A stretch of 64,000 nucleotides of DNA from Rikenellaceae bacterium (GCA_015060065.1 SUZF01000001.1:1-64000); one strand, 5' to 3'; counted from the first letter of the stretch, positions 42,542-52,412 are shown. Notes: generated by a model not told the origin, from the letters alone. Made by a program: numbers and translations.

Positions 42542-43138
42542 CTACTTCTTTGCCATATTACGAGGCTCTGCCTCCGAGATTTTCAGAGGTACCGCCTTGG
42601 TGATTACTGAACTCTGTTCCTTTTCGAGGTCGGCGAACTTCTTGCCGAACTTCATCTTCGAAACCTCATCACGCACCTCGTTGAAGGCACGGGTAAGCTC
42701 GTTCTGCACGCGGATATAGACCTCATAGTCCGTATCACGGGTGTTTTGGAGTGAAATCACACCCTGACTAATCGGGTATGCCCACTTCGAGCCGTCCGGC
42801 ATCTCCAACTCCTTAACCTCCTTTTCGGGAAGGTTCGGGTCGTCATACGGATTGAGGATAAACTCCTTTGCCTTGTCCTTCAACTGACGGAGGTCCATCA
42901 GTTTATTGCCGACCATGATGTTACCGCTGCTGTTCACGAATACCAACAGAAGGTTACGTTCCTTAACCTTAATCTCCTCCTGTTTTACATTCGGGTCCGG
43001 CATAGGCGGCAACACGCGCACGATACCCGTATCAACGTCCATTGTCGAAACGACAAGGAAGAAGATAAGCACCGTGAAGGCGATATCCGCTTGTGACGAA
43101 GCATTAATTTGAGGTATATTACTCTTTTTACTTGACAT
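42542..43138 (-). CDS. exbD: ExbD/TolR-family protein (first copy)
   Basis: A 198-residue ExbD homologue. The membrane helix carries the essential Asp (SSQADIAFTVLIFFLVVSTMD, about 14-34), and a periplasmic domain follows with YVRVQNELTRAFNEVRDEVSKM near the end. Two ExbD paralogues in tandem are common in Bacteroidota. It begins 18 bases after the small membrane protein gene. Confidence 0.88.
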   Translation of the reverse strand: MSSKKSNIPQINASSQADIAFTVLIFFLVVSTMDVDTGIVRVLPPMPDPNVKQEEIKVKERNLLLVFVNSSGNIMVGNKLMDLRQLKDKAKEFILNPYDDPNLPEKEVKELEMPDGSKWAYPISQGVISLQNTRDTDYEVYIRVQNELTRAFNEVRDEVSKMKFGKKFADLEKEQSSVITKAVPLKISEAEPRNMAKK

Positions 43139-43156
43139 AACAGTTATTATACCTTA

Positions 43157-43579
43157 TTATTTAAATACGTTACGAACCTCGGCAACAATGGTTGCGAGAA
43201 TCGATGCAGCAGCAACTGCGTAGGTAACGAGGATACCAACCTCCGAAATTGCCAACTCAAACGGATCCTCAAAGAAACCGCCCTCGGCAGTAGGAATCGG
43301 CTGGCTACCATTGCTCAACGCAATAGCCACAGCACCTCCGACAACCACAATAACGATTGCCACGGCAATACCGGTCTTTTTGAGCCCCGCAGGATTCTGG
43401 ACCAAGTTAGCAACAGCTGCGCAAAGAATGCATACCACAGCTCCTACGAGCAGTGCGTAGAACCACATAAGGTTCCAGCTGATGGCAACATCTGCTCCTC
43501 CGGAGATAACAGCCCACGCAACGAAGGCTGCCGTAATGGCGAACAGCGATGCCAATACAATATTTAATACCTTTTTCAT
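43157..43579 (-). CDS. Small membrane protein in the exbBD operon
   Basis: A 140-residue protein with four hydrophobic helices (about 5-25, 35-58, 70-88, 110-132) and a Gly/Ala-rich character. It sits between exbB and two exbD genes on the same strand, so it is probably an accessory of that energiser complex. I know no named function; similar unnamed proteins are often seen at this position in Bacteroidales operons, as I recall. Confidence 0.75.
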   Translation of the reverse strand: MKKVLNIVLASLFAITAAFVAWAVISGGADVAISWNLMWFYALLVGAVVCILCAAVANLVQNPAGLKKTGIAVAIVIVVVGGAVAIALSNGSQPIPTAEGGFFEDPFELAISEVGILVTYAVAAASILATIVAEVRNVFK

Positions 43580-43617
43580 AATTTTTGTCTCTGTGTAGGG
43601 GTTGTTACGGTCTGTGA

Positions 43618-44424
43618 TTATTTCTCGTTAAGCATATCCAACAACGAAATCGAAGCATCCTCCATCTCATTAACGATAGAGTCAATCTTTGCGATGATGT
43701 AGTTGTAGAATACTTGAAGAATCATAGCCGCGATAAGACCCAACAGTGTCGTAAGAAGTGCGACCTTCATACCACCTGCAACGAGTGCCGGAGAGATATC
43801 ACCTGCTGCCTGAATCGAGTCGAACGACTGCACAAGACCAACCACGGTACCCATAAATCCGAGTGAAGGCGAGAGTGAGATGAAGAGCGACAACCAGCTC
43901 AAACCAGACTCCAACTGACCTGTCTGAACCGAACCATAAGATACAACTGCCTTCTCAACAGCGTCAAGACCCTGACCTGCACGGTCGAGACCCTGATAGT
44001 AGATCGATGCGATAGGACCGCGAGTGTTGCGGCAAACCTCTTTCGCTGCATCTACACCACCATTTTTGAGAGCCTCCTCAACCTGTGCCATGAACTTCTT
44101 GGTGTTAATCGACGAGAATGCGAGGAAGAGAATACGCTCGATTGCGATTGCCAAACCAAGCACGAGTGCGATAAGGATAGGAAGCATCCATCCCCAACCA
44201 CCTTCGAGGAACTTCTGCATCAAAACGTGGTGCATAGTCTCACCTGCGATTTGAGTTTCGGGATTGATAGCCTCTTCTGCAACAGCCTCCTCTGCAACAG
44301 CCTCCTCTGCGGGAGCAGCTACCTCTTCGGTTGCAGGAGCAGCCGCAGCGTTCTCCTGTGCAAAAACATTAGCAGAGCCAAAGGTCAACATGGCTACTGA
44401 CAACATCAAAAATAATTTTTTCAT
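43618..44424 (-). CDS. exbB: MotA/TolQ/ExbB proton channel protein
   Basis: The multi-span subunit of the ExbBD (or TolQR) channel. The 268 residues start with a cleavable-looking signal (MKKLFLMLSVAMLTFGSANVFA), then an Ala/Glu/Pro-rich linker (PAEEAVAEEAVAEEA), and the three ExbB helices: about 75-97 (WGWMLPILIALVLGLAIAIE), about 178-205 and about 215-240, with LGFMGTVVGLVQSFDSIQ..SPALVAGGMKVALLTTLLGL. Signal-peptide-bearing ExbB proteins are usual in Bacteroidota. First gene of exbB-(small)-exbD-exbD. The 253-base region upstream shows no convincing promoter or gene. Confidence 0.92.
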   Translation of the reverse strand: MKKLFLMLSVAMLTFGSANVFAQENAAAAPATEEVAAPAEEAVAEEAVAEEAINPETQIAGETMHHVLMQKFLEGGWGWMLPILIALVLGLAIAIERILFLAFSSINTKKFMAQVEEALKNGGVDAAKEVCRNTRGPIASIYYQGLDRAGQGLDAVEKAVVSYGSVQTGQLESGLSWLSLFISLSPSLGFMGTVVGLVQSFDSIQAAGDISPALVAGGMKVALLTTLLGLIAAMILQVFYNYIIAKIDSIVNEMEDASISLLDMLNEK

Positions 44425-44677
44425 AACAGTTTTAATAAGTTAATAATTTGAATTTAGTTTATTGCGTTAAATTTTTTGTTAATTTTTCCTCTCATGCATC
44501 CCTCCGCAGTCCATTTTCGGCACTTTCCCCCGCTCCAAGCCCCAAAGCCCAAAACGGCATCAAACCCCGCAAAACTGCGTTAATCATCTATATATCAACC
44601 AAATAAACTCCGCAACCGAGTCCGATTACGAGTCTTTTGTGCCAATATCAGTGCGAAATATAGGAATTTTTTTCGGT

Positions 44678-45718
44678 TTATGCAACGTCTTCGGGTGTAA
44701 ATTCTCCTTTTATCGGTTTTTCGAGGAGGCGATAACACTCTTCGAGTGGTCGATTTCCACCCAGCAGATACATAAGTTTCGTGACCGCTGCCTCGGTAGT
44801 CATATCACGACCGCTGACCACACCAAGACTCTGCAAGCCGACACCCGTTTCATAGAGTTGCATCGATACCGAGCCTCCGGCACACTGCGTCACATTGATT
44901 ACGATAATACCTCGCTCGATAGCCTCACCAAGCACCCTCATAAACCACTCGCCCGACGGAGCATTTCCCGACCCGAAAGTTTCAAGAACAACGCCCTTCA
45001 AGCCCTCGACCGAGAGTATCGCCCGAAGTATCGATTCGCTGATTCCGGGGAAGAGTTTTACGACAACCACACCCTCACTCAAAGAGGTTGCAATACGCAG
45101 ATTATCAGACACCTCTGCGGGTTTAGAAATAGCCGCATAATTATACGCTATATTGACACCCACCTCGGCAAGTGGCGGATAGTTGTACGAACTGAATGCG
45201 CTCAACTCCTCGGCACTCTGCTTGGTGGTACGATTACCTCTGAAAAGGCGATTTTGGAAGTAGAGAGCCACCTCCGGAATCACGGGGCGACCATCGCGTC
45301 TTGCACCTGCAATTTCGAGAGCCGTAATGAGATTTTCACGCCCGTCGGTACGCAAAATACCCATCGGAATCTGGCTTCCGGTAAGAATTACGGGCTTTGC
45401 CAAATTTTCGAGCATAAAACTCAATGCAGCAGCGGTATAGGACATCGTATCGGTACCGTGCAGCACCACAAATCCGTCAAAACAGGCATAGTTATCTCTG
45501 ATTATCTCGGCAAGTTCGACCCAGCGGTCGGGAGTCACATTCGACGAGTCAATGGGGGTCATTGTCAGCACCTCGATATCAACCTCCAAACGTCGCAGGG
45601 AGGGAATCTCCTCGTACATAGCCGAAAAGTCGAATGGCACCAGCGTTCCGCCAGCATCGCGACGCATACCGATTGTTCCACCGGTATAAATCAGCAAAAT
45701 TTTAGGTTTTTTATCCAT
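44678..45718 (-). CDS. ansA: Type I (cytosolic-type) asparaginase
   Basis: Hydrolyses L-asparagine to aspartate and ammonia. The 346 residues have the two threonine motifs: IYTGGTIGM near the N-terminus and VVLHGTDTMSYTA about 80 residues later, plus VILTGSQIPMGILRTDGREN. No signal peptide. The C-terminal part (FGSGNAPSGEWFMRVL) is normal for the type I family. It is 8 bases from tatD, probably coupled. Confidence 0.93.
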   Translation of the reverse strand: MDKKPKILLIYTGGTIGMRRDAGGTLVPFDFSAMYEEIPSLRRLEVDIEVLTMTPIDSSNVTPDRWVELAEIIRDNYACFDGFVVLHGTDTMSYTAAALSFMLENLAKPVILTGSQIPMGILRTDGRENLITALEIAGARRDGRPVIPEVALYFQNRLFRGNRTTKQSAEELSAFSSYNYPPLAEVGVNIAYNYAAISKPAEVSDNLRIATSLSEGVVVVKLFPGISESILRAILSVEGLKGVVLETFGSGNAPSGEWFMRVLGEAIERGIIVINVTQCAGGSVSMQLYETGVGLQSLGVVSGRDMTTEAAVTKLMYLLGGNRPLEECYRLLEKPIKGEFTPEDVA

Positions 45719-45726
45719 AATTTCCT

Positions 45727-46518
45727 CTAATTTAGGAATATACGTTCTGCATTAGCAGTTGTCTGCGCAGCCACCTCTTCGGGCGTTACGCCTTTGATTT
45801 CTGCTATCTTTTCACAAATATAGGGGATATATGCCGACTCGTTGCGCTGACCCCTGAACGGCACGGGCGTAAGGTAGGGGCAGTCTGTTTCGAGCAGCAA
45901 CTCTTCGAGCGGAATCTCGCGCACGACATCTGCCAGAGGACTCTTCTTGAAGGTCACGACACCGCCTATTCCGAACATAAAATCTCCACATTCACGTAGC
46001 CGTTCATAGGTTTCCACGCTATCCGAGAAGGCGTGAAACACACCTCGCACACCTCGACCACGGAAACCCTCGACAACCTCGCACATCTCCGCCCACGCAC
46101 TGCGTGTATGCACCGCAATAGGCAGATTATAACGCAGCGAGAGTTCGATTTGATGCTCAAAAGCCTCCATCTGCTCCTCACGAAAATCCCGACTCCAATA
46201 GAGGTCAAGGCCAATCTCGCCAACCCCATAGAATCGCGCCACAGGTGGATTTTCGAGATACTTTTCGACCAGAGCCAACTCATCGCGCCACGCAGGATTG
46301 TCATTGACCGACGTAGGATGCAGACCCATCATCGGAAAGCATCGGTCGGGGTAGGCTCGACACATCTCGAACATCCGCTCGTGGCTCTCGCTATCGATTG
46401 CCGGCAACAACATTCGCCCGACACCCGCCTCGACGGCACGCGCCACAGCCTCGCCACGGTCGGTATCAAACTCCGGCTCGTAGAGGTGTGAGTGAGTATC
46501 TATATATTGTGATTTCAT
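45727..46518 (-). CDS. TatD-family metal-dependent hydrolase/DNase
   Basis: A 263-residue TIM-barrel hydrolase of the TatD/YcfH family. Metal residues: DTHSHLYEPEFD (His-x-His), GEIGLDLYW (Glu), IAVHTRSA and FHAFSD (His), and LLETDCPYLTP (Asp). Members show 3'-5' exonuclease activity; a D-aminoacyl-tRNA deacylase role is also described for relatives. Part of an lnt-folC-dprA-tatD-ansA string. Confidence 0.93.
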   Translation of the reverse strand: MKSQYIDTHSHLYEPEFDTDRGEAVARAVEAGVGRMLLPAIDSESHERMFEMCRAYPDRCFPMMGLHPTSVNDNPAWRDELALVEKYLENPPVARFYGVGEIGLDLYWSRDFREEQMEAFEHQIELSLRYNLPIAVHTRSAWAEMCEVVEGFRGRGVRGVFHAFSDSVETYERLRECGDFMFGIGGVVTFKKSPLADVVREIPLEELLLETDCPYLTPVPFRGQRNESAYIPYICEKIAEIKGVTPEEVAAQTTANAERIFLN

Positions 46519-46544
46519 CCCTTTTCAACCAATAAAAACGCTCT

Positions 46545-47648
46545 TTACATCAACTTCTCATACATATTTCCCGGCAACAGGCGCACCGCTCCTGCCAATT
46601 CCAACGACATCAGCAGGGCCGACAATTCGCCCGACTGCATCCCACTCAACTCCATAAGTTCGCCCACCGACAGCGGGTCGGAGGTTCTAAAACAGCACAG
46701 CAGACCCTTCTCGTCGGGGGTCAGGTCGAGCGTGGTATCGATAGTTGTAGGTGCCACGGCAGGCAGGTCCAAATCCCACATCAGTTCGCTGATAATATCC
46801 TCTGCCGAAGCGACAAGTTGCGCACGTCGCGAGCGGATAAGGTGATTGGTACCGGCAGATGCCGAGTCTGTAATCCTGCCGGGGAGTGCCATAACCGAGC
46901 GGTTATAGTCATCGGCAAAGCGAGCCGTCGTCAAGGCTCCGCCTCCGGCATGCGATTCGACCACAACCGTTCCGCAGCCCAGCGCGGCAATAAGACGATT
47001 CCGTGAGATGTAGTAACACCCCTTCTGACGTGTCGAGGAGGGCAGTTCGCTCACAATTGCGCCTCCGTGGGCTATGATATCTTCGGCAAGGGATGTATGT
47101 TGCGTAGGAGTGACTCCGGGCAGAGGATTTGCCACCACAGCCACCGTCGGAACACTATTCAGCAGGGCTGCGCGGTGGGCTGCCGAGTCGATACCGAAAG
47201 CCAAACCACTCACAATACAGAGGTCGGGGACACGCGCAGCCAAACCGGCAATAAGTTCCGAGCAGGCACGCTCTCCGTAGGGTGTCATACGCCTTGTCCC
47301 GACAAATGAGATAGATCTTCGCGACAATGCCCCGACATCTCCCCGAACATAGAGGATATGCGGAAAATCATCCGTCTCACGGAGCAGTACAGGGTACTCT
47401 TCGTCGGTCGAAGCCACCACTCGAATCGAGTGTCGATGGCAATACTCCGCCTCGCGCTCGGCAACTGCCAAGGCTTCACGACGCGACAAGGCTCTAGCCA
47501 ACTCCGGGCGCAACTCTGCACGCCGAATCAACTCCTCCTCCGAAGCCTCGAACACGGCTGTTGCACTGCCAAACACCTCCAACAGATGAGCAACGCCCTT
47601 GGTTCCGAGTCCGCGGGTCAGCACCAATGCCAAATCCTCGATTTTCAT
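46545..47648 (-). CDS. dprA: DNA processing protein DprA
   Basis: Loads RecA on incoming single-stranded DNA in natural transformation. The 367 residues show an N-terminal SAM-like region (about 1-70), the Rossmann core with FVGTRRMTPYGERAC, VSGLAFGIDSAAHRAAL and SGTNHLIRSRRAQLVASAEDI, and a C-terminal winged helix (DEKGLLCCFRTSDPLSVGELMELSGM). yifB and comF elsewhere in the window fit a DNA-uptake repertoire, though competence itself cannot be inferred. Confidence 0.94.
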   Translation of the reverse strand: MKIEDLALVLTRGLGTKGVAHLLEVFGSATAVFEASEEELIRRAELRPELARALSRREALAVAEREAEYCHRHSIRVVASTDEEYPVLLRETDDFPHILYVRGDVGALSRRSISFVGTRRMTPYGERACSELIAGLAARVPDLCIVSGLAFGIDSAAHRAALLNSVPTVAVVANPLPGVTPTQHTSLAEDIIAHGGAIVSELPSSTRQKGCYYISRNRLIAALGCGTVVVESHAGGGALTTARFADDYNRSVMALPGRITDSASAGTNHLIRSRRAQLVASAEDIISELMWDLDLPAVAPTTIDTTLDLTPDEKGLLCCFRTSDPLSVGELMELSGMQSGELSALLMSLELAGAVRLLPGNMYEKLM

Positions 47649-47735
47649 ATAGTTACACTTTCGCTCCTGAAATCACAAAAGAGATATCTTTACGGTTGCC
47701 ACTCTCCGCAGCGACCCCTCGCGACCCACGCAGAA

Positions 47736-49025
47736 TCAGACTACCTCGGCAACTACGAAGGTGCTGCCTCCGACAAAGATAACATCCTCTGTCGTAGCCA
47801 ACTCCTTGGCGCGAGCGAGAGCCTTCGGCACCTCACGCACAACTTCACCATGCAGACCAGCCTCCGCAGCCAAAGCGGCCAGAACTTCGGCATCTTTGGC
47901 TCGCTCAATCCCCGCCTGCGTAAAGATGTAGTGGGCATTTTTAGGCAACATCGGCAAAATCTCGTCGAGATTCTTATCCTTCGCAAAGCCGATTACGCAG
48001 TACAACTCCTTGCACTGCAACGCCTTCAACTGCTCTGCCACATAGCGCAATCCGTGGGCATTATGACCCGTATCACATATCACTCGCGGCTCGCTCTGCA
48101 ACGTCTGCCAGCGACCGCGTAGCGCGGTTTCGCCAACCACATTGCTGATGCCACGGATAAAGGCACGTCGGCTGATTGTCAGCGGAGTCTCCTCGTGCAG
48201 GTGGTCAGCCACAGCACATGCCGTCAATACATTATGACGCTGATAGTCGCCTGCGAGGTCGAGCGTAAAGCAATATTTGTAGCCGTCACGCAGGCGAGAA
48301 ATCTCGAAATACTGCTTATCTCCCTCGTGGCGATGCACATCGACACGGAAGTTCTGCTCGGCATATATCACGCGTGATTTATTGGCTGCTGCCACCTCCT
48401 CGAATACTGCGTTATACTCCTCATCTGCCTCGCCCAAAACAATCGGGATGCTCTTTTTGATAATTCCCGCCTTCTCGCGAGCAATCTTCTCGACCGTATC
48501 GCCTAGCAGGTCAGTGTGTTCCAAGCCGACATTTGTCACAACGCTCACTGCCGGCAGGATAATGTTGGTGGCATCCAAACGACCACCCAAGCCCGTCTCG
48601 ACAACCACAACCTCGCAGTCACACTGCGCAAAGTAGTCGAAAGCCAACGCTGCGGTCATCTCGAAGAACGAGAGTCCGAGTTCGACCATCTTGTCGTGAT
48701 GTTTATCGACAAAATTGACAACCTTTTGCTTTGAAATCATCTCGCCATCGACCCTCACCCTCTCACGAAAATCGTTCAGATGGGGCGAGGTAAAGAGTCC
48801 TGTACGATAGCCAGCCTGCTGCAAAATCGAGGCAAGCATGTGCGACACAGAGCCTTTGCCATTAGTGCCGGCAACGTGAATCGTGAAGTAGTTTCGTTGC
48901 GGATTGCCCAGATGGCGACAAAATGCCGTCACTCGCTCCAAGCCGGGCTTGTAAGCACACACGCCCTTCTCCTGAAACGTGGGCATTGACGAAAATAGAA
49001 ATTCGAGAGTTTGGGTGTAATTCAT
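47736..49025 (-). CDS. folC: Folylpolyglutamate/dihydrofolate synthase
   Basis: Joins glutamate to dihydropteroate and to folates. The 429 residues have the Mur-ligase-like P-loop HVAGTNGKGSVSHMLASIL, HYFEMTAALAFDYF-like block (FFEMTAALAFDYFA), VETGLGGRLDATNI and GLEHTDLLGDTVEKIAREKAGI, and the C-terminal part with CDTGHNAHGLRYVAEQL. Full length. It is 14 bases after lnt; the gap to dprA is 87 bases. Confidence 0.95.
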   Translation of the reverse strand: MNYTQTLEFLFSSMPTFQEKGVCAYKPGLERVTAFCRHLGNPQRNYFTIHVAGTNGKGSVSHMLASILQQAGYRTGLFTSPHLNDFRERVRVDGEMISKQKVVNFVDKHHDKMVELGLSFFEMTAALAFDYFAQCDCEVVVVETGLGGRLDATNIILPAVSVVTNVGLEHTDLLGDTVEKIAREKAGIIKKSIPIVLGEADEEYNAVFEEVAAANKSRVIYAEQNFRVDVHRHEGDKQYFEISRLRDGYKYCFTLDLAGDYQRHNVLTACAVADHLHEETPLTISRRAFIRGISNVVGETALRGRWQTLQSEPRVICDTGHNAHGLRYVAEQLKALQCKELYCVIGFAKDKNLDEILPMLPKNAHYIFTQAGIERAKDAEVLAALAAEAGLHGEVVREVPKALARAKELATTEDVIFVGGSTFVVAEVV

Positions 49026-49039
49026 ATTATCGAGAGGTT

Positions 49040-50596
49040 TTATTTGACAAGGTAGTTTTTGCGACGAACTCGATATGCCACAAAATAGAGCAGGCAGAGC
49101 ATAGCCACATATCGCGACAAGCGACCGATATAGTCACCATAGCGGGTATAGAATGTTGTCTTATTATTCAGCGTCACTTCGCTCGTCAGCACTCCGCGCT
49201 CGTCCCATTCGAGGCGGTCGCCATCATCGCCACGTTCCGAGATAAATCCCGACACACCGGTATTGGCACTGCGGGCAATGGCGCGACGATGCTCGATGGC
49301 TCGCAGACGACAGAAGGCGAAGAGTCGCTTATGCCCCGGAGTGTTACCCCACCAGCCGTCATTCGAGATAACGACCATAGCCTCGGCTCCCTCGCGCACA
49401 AATCCGCCATAGAAGTCGCCATAGACCGCCTCATAGCAGATTGCTGGGCCAACCCGCACGTCACCATTCGCAAAGACTTTCGGATGCGCCCCGACACCCA
49501 ACTGACCTACCGTACCACCAAGGTCGATGACCAAAAATTCGAGCATCTTGAAGAGCCACGGCAACGGCATCTTCTCGACACCTATAACCAGACGCGACTT
49601 ATGATAGATATCGACCTCGCCACCGGGCGTAATCGCAAGTGCCGAATTGAAAATATCGTAATAACCACTATCCCTCTTGCGAGCCGTGCGGGTCTGCATA
49701 CCTGCCCGATAGTCGAGCCACGTACTCGCTCCCGTGATAGCCACAGCCGAAGGGTTTTTGGCTTGCAACACCTTTGCAATAGTATCCACTATCGGCATCT
49801 GCTCGACTCTCGGCTCATAGATATATTCGGGCAGAGCCGTTTCGGGCAGCGCGACAAAATCGACCCCTTGCGGCACCTCGCCCAACAATTCGAGGATATT
49901 CTGCTCCTGCCATGCCGTATCTCCGTGGAACTTGTCATAGCAATCGACATTGGGCTGCACGACAGCAATCTTTGCCGTGCGCTCCGAGGGTTTATAGGTA
50001 AAATAGATGCCGAGAGATATCAGCACAGGCACAACGGCAACCACTGCCGTAGCCACACCATACTTTCGACTGCGTTTCTTGATTGTTTCGTAGAGAAGAA
50101 TATTTGTCAGCAACACCCACAGCGAGCCGCCAAAGACTCCCGTATATTCATACCACTGCACCGCCCATGGCGACTCCGAGAAGGCATTGCCGAGGATAAG
50201 CCACGGAAACGAAATCTCGCCCCACGTGTACCAAAACTCGGTGGTAATCCACCCTGCAACGAGCAACGTATATGCCAACGCTCGCGGAGCCTTCTTCGAC
50301 ACCGTATGATAGAGCATGAAGGCGAGCATATTGAGCGTCGTCGATACCAACGTGGCCGCGATAGGGCCAACAGGCGTAGCATTCCATATCCACCACACCG
50401 TTGCCACGTTCCACAGTACAAAGGTCAGCAACGACCAGCCGAACACCCGCCACCAATCGCGACAAGAATCGCCATACGAGTCGCTAATCCACAAGAGAGG
50501 GACAAGTCCTGCCAGAACCGTAAAGCCACCAAATCCCAACCACCCCAACGAGAGCAGCACAACGGAAGAGAGAACGGCTATTAACCTGCGTGACAT
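49040..50596 (-). CDS. lnt: Apolipoprotein N-acyltransferase
   Basis: Adds the third acyl chain to lipoproteins in the inner membrane. The 518 residues have six or more N-terminal helices (about 5-215) and a nitrilase-type domain (about 220-480) with the catalytic Glu in ALPETALPEYIYEPR, Lys in YHKSRLVIGVEKMP and Cys in GPAICYEAVYGDFY, plus one C-terminal helix. The presence of Lnt fits the many lipoproteins in this window. Confidence 0.94.
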   Translation of the reverse strand: MSRRLIAVLSSVVLLSLGWLGFGGFTVLAGLVPLLWISDSYGDSCRDWWRVFGWSLLTFVLWNVATVWWIWNATPVGPIAATLVSTTLNMLAFMLYHTVSKKAPRALAYTLLVAGWITTEFWYTWGEISFPWLILGNAFSESPWAVQWYEYTGVFGGSLWVLLTNILLYETIKKRSRKYGVATAVVAVVPVLISLGIYFTYKPSERTAKIAVVQPNVDCYDKFHGDTAWQEQNILELLGEVPQGVDFVALPETALPEYIYEPRVEQMPIVDTIAKVLQAKNPSAVAITGASTWLDYRAGMQTRTARKRDSGYYDIFNSALAITPGGEVDIYHKSRLVIGVEKMPLPWLFKMLEFLVIDLGGTVGQLGVGAHPKVFANGDVRVGPAICYEAVYGDFYGGFVREGAEAMVVISNDGWWGNTPGHKRLFAFCRLRAIEHRRAIARSANTGVSGFISERGDDGDRLEWDERGVLTSEVTLNNKTTFYTRYGDYIGRLSRYVAMLCLLYFVAYRVRRKNYLVK

Positions 50597-50662
50597 TTTA
50601 ACCCGATTTCAGATATGGTGCAAATTTAATCTTTTTTTCGCAAACGATGCAACCATCCGATT

Positions 50663-51478
50663 CTATTTGAAGGGGCTATCCGGCTCCTTCGACATTACCC
50701 AGTAGAACATCTTGTCAAGGAATGCCGGTGCAAACTTCTTGACAAAGTGCGTAGCGCGACCCTCAATCTCCATAAGACACAAACGCTTACGCTTGCGGAT
50801 ACCCCTCGCAACGATACGGGCAACCTCTTCGGGGGTCATCATCTTCGACTCCTCGCGCGGAGTGGCTCCCTGCTGCGAGCCGTCGGCCACCAATGCCGAG
50901 AAACGGACATTCGAAGCGGTAAATCCCGGACAAGCAACCATAACATGCAGACCCTTTTTGAGGTTTTCGATACGTACCGTTTCGAGGAAGCCTGTCATTG
51001 CATACTTCGAAGCCGAGTAACCCGTACGGCCCGGCAATCCGTGCAGACCCGCCACCGACGAGATGCCGACCAGCGATCCTTTTGTCGCCTGCAAATAGGG
51101 CAGTGCATACTTCGAGCAATTCACCGTACCCCAGAAATTGACATCCATAAGGCGGTGCAGCACCTTCAAATCGACATCGTCAAAGATTGCCCTCATCGAG
51201 ATTCCGGCATTACAAATCAAAACATCGATTCTGCCAAAAGTCTCGACTGCCTTATCGATAAGAGCCTTACACTCCTGCTCATTCACAACATCCACGGCAC
51301 AATATGTCGCTTCGCCACCCTTGGCTTGAATCTCCTCGGTCAGCGTTTTCAACTTATCCTCACTACGCGCACCAAGCACAACCTTTGCTCCCACCTCGGC
51401 GTAGCACTTCGCCATCGCCTCGCCAATGCCCGACGACGCTCCGGTAATGATTACCACTTTGTCTTTAAGACCTTTCAT
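50663..51478 (-). CDS. Short-chain dehydrogenase/reductase
   Basis: A 271-residue NAD(P)-dependent SDR. The cofactor motif is TGASSGIG near the N-terminus, NAG in LICNAGISMRA, and the catalytic set Ser (GISSVAG), Tyr-x-x-x-Lys (YSASKYA). The tail (GIRKRKRLCLMEIEGRATHFVKKFAPAFLDKMFYWVM) is basic and hydrophobic and could touch the membrane, as in DHRS7-like SDRs. The substrate is not clear from sequence. It lies between lnt and an MBL-fold hydrolase. Confidence 0.9.
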   Translation of the reverse strand: MKGLKDKVVIITGASSGIGEAMAKCYAEVGAKVVLGARSEDKLKTLTEEIQAKGGEATYCAVDVVNEQECKALIDKAVETFGRIDVLICNAGISMRAIFDDVDLKVLHRLMDVNFWGTVNCSKYALPYLQATKGSLVGISSVAGLHGLPGRTGYSASKYAMTGFLETVRIENLKKGLHVMVACPGFTASNVRFSALVADGSQQGATPREESKMMTPEEVARIVARGIRKRKRLCLMEIEGRATHFVKKFAPAFLDKMFYWVMSKEPDSPFK

Positions 51479-51490
51479 ACTATAATATTG

Positions 51491-52264
51491 TTATATCTTC
51501 ACTCTCAATCCGTCATACGCAAACCTCACACCTTCGGGCAGTCGGCTCGAAGCCTCATCATAAAGCCCAATCTCGTGCGACATGTGAGTCAGATACGCCT
51601 CACGCGGAGCAACCCTCGCAATAAGATCGAGAGCCTCCGCAACGCAGAAGTGAGAGTCGTGTGGCTCGAAGCGCAAGGCATTGACCACCAATACCTCAAC
51701 CCCCTTCAACTTCTCGACCTCATCGTCTGCGACCTCCTTAAAATCGGTTAAGTAACCCAACCGACCGATACGGTAGCCCGTAACATCAAATCGCGAATGT
51801 TTGCCCGAAATCGGCAACACCTCCACGCCCCCGACCGCAAACGGGCGGCTCAAATCTATTGTATGGAGGTCAATCTCCGGAACTCCGCGATACTTATTCT
51901 GCGCAAAAGCGTAGTCAAAGACCTTCAAAACCGTCTGTGCAGTGTATGGAGCAGCGAAGATATCGACCTTGTGAATCTCCGGATAATCGACAAAGTTAAA
52001 CGCCCGCACATCATCCAGACCCGCCACGTGGTCGGTATGCCCGTGCGTGAGCAGGATGGCATCTATGCGACGCACACCTTCGCGCAACATCTGCTGACGA
52101 AAATCGGGACCGGCATCGATAATGATGCGCACACCCTCTACCTCGACCATTGCCGAGGTGCGCAGTCGGCTGTCGCGCCCATCCTTCGAGCGACACACCT
52201 CGCAGTTGCACCCGATAACTGGCACGCCCTGCGATGTCCCGGTACCCAAAAACGTCAATTCCAT
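51491..52264 (-). CDS. MBL-fold metallo-hydrolase (PhnP-like)
   Basis: A 257-residue metallo-beta-lactamase-fold hydrolase. Start at 52264 (MELTFLGTGTSQGVP); the frame is open upstream to 52399 but those codons do not fit the family and cross the promoter box. Family marks: GCNCEVCRS (zinc-type Cys pair seen in PhnP), the metal motif LTHGHTDHVAGLDDVR, and LPISGKHSRFDVTGYRIG. PhnP is a cyclic phosphodiesterase; here the role is unassigned. A -7 box lies only four bases before the start, suggesting a leaderless mRNA. Confidence 0.9.
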   Translation of the reverse strand: MELTFLGTGTSQGVPVIGCNCEVCRSKDGRDSRLRTSAMVEVEGVRIIIDAGPDFRQQMLREGVRRIDAILLTHGHTDHVAGLDDVRAFNFVDYPEIHKVDIFAAPYTAQTVLKVFDYAFAQNKYRGVPEIDLHTIDLSRPFAVGGVEVLPISGKHSRFDVTGYRIGRLGYLTDFKEVADDEVEKLKGVEVLVVNALRFEPHDSHFCVAEALDLIARVAPREAYLTHMSHEIGLYDEASSRLPEGVRFAYDGLRVKI

Positions 52265-52268
52265 ATTG

Positions 52269-52276
52269 CAAAGATA
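52269..52276 (-). promoter_or_regulatory. -7 box touching the MBL-fold start codon
   Basis: Plus-strand CAAAGATA reads TATCTTTG on the minus strand and ends 4 bases before the ATG at 52264. No TTTG at -33 is seen. Confidence 0.5.
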
Positions 52277-52412
52277 GGAATTTTCTGCAAGGCGCGAACA
52301 CATCTCTATTAAAAAAATCACACCCCCTACACCCATTGCGTAACACATCGCGCCCAATGTTACATTTATGTTAATTATTAGTGGGCAAAGGATAGACATA
52401 GCGATAAGATTT

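Noticed and set aside
44425..44677. Possible promoter of exbB
   Set aside because: TATATTTC near 44660 is close to TAnnTTTG but lacks the final G, and no -33 element is seen.
48923..50584. 553-codon plus-strand ORF opposite lnt and the start of folC
   Set aside because: Covers two well-supported genes on the other strand and has no domain-like pattern.
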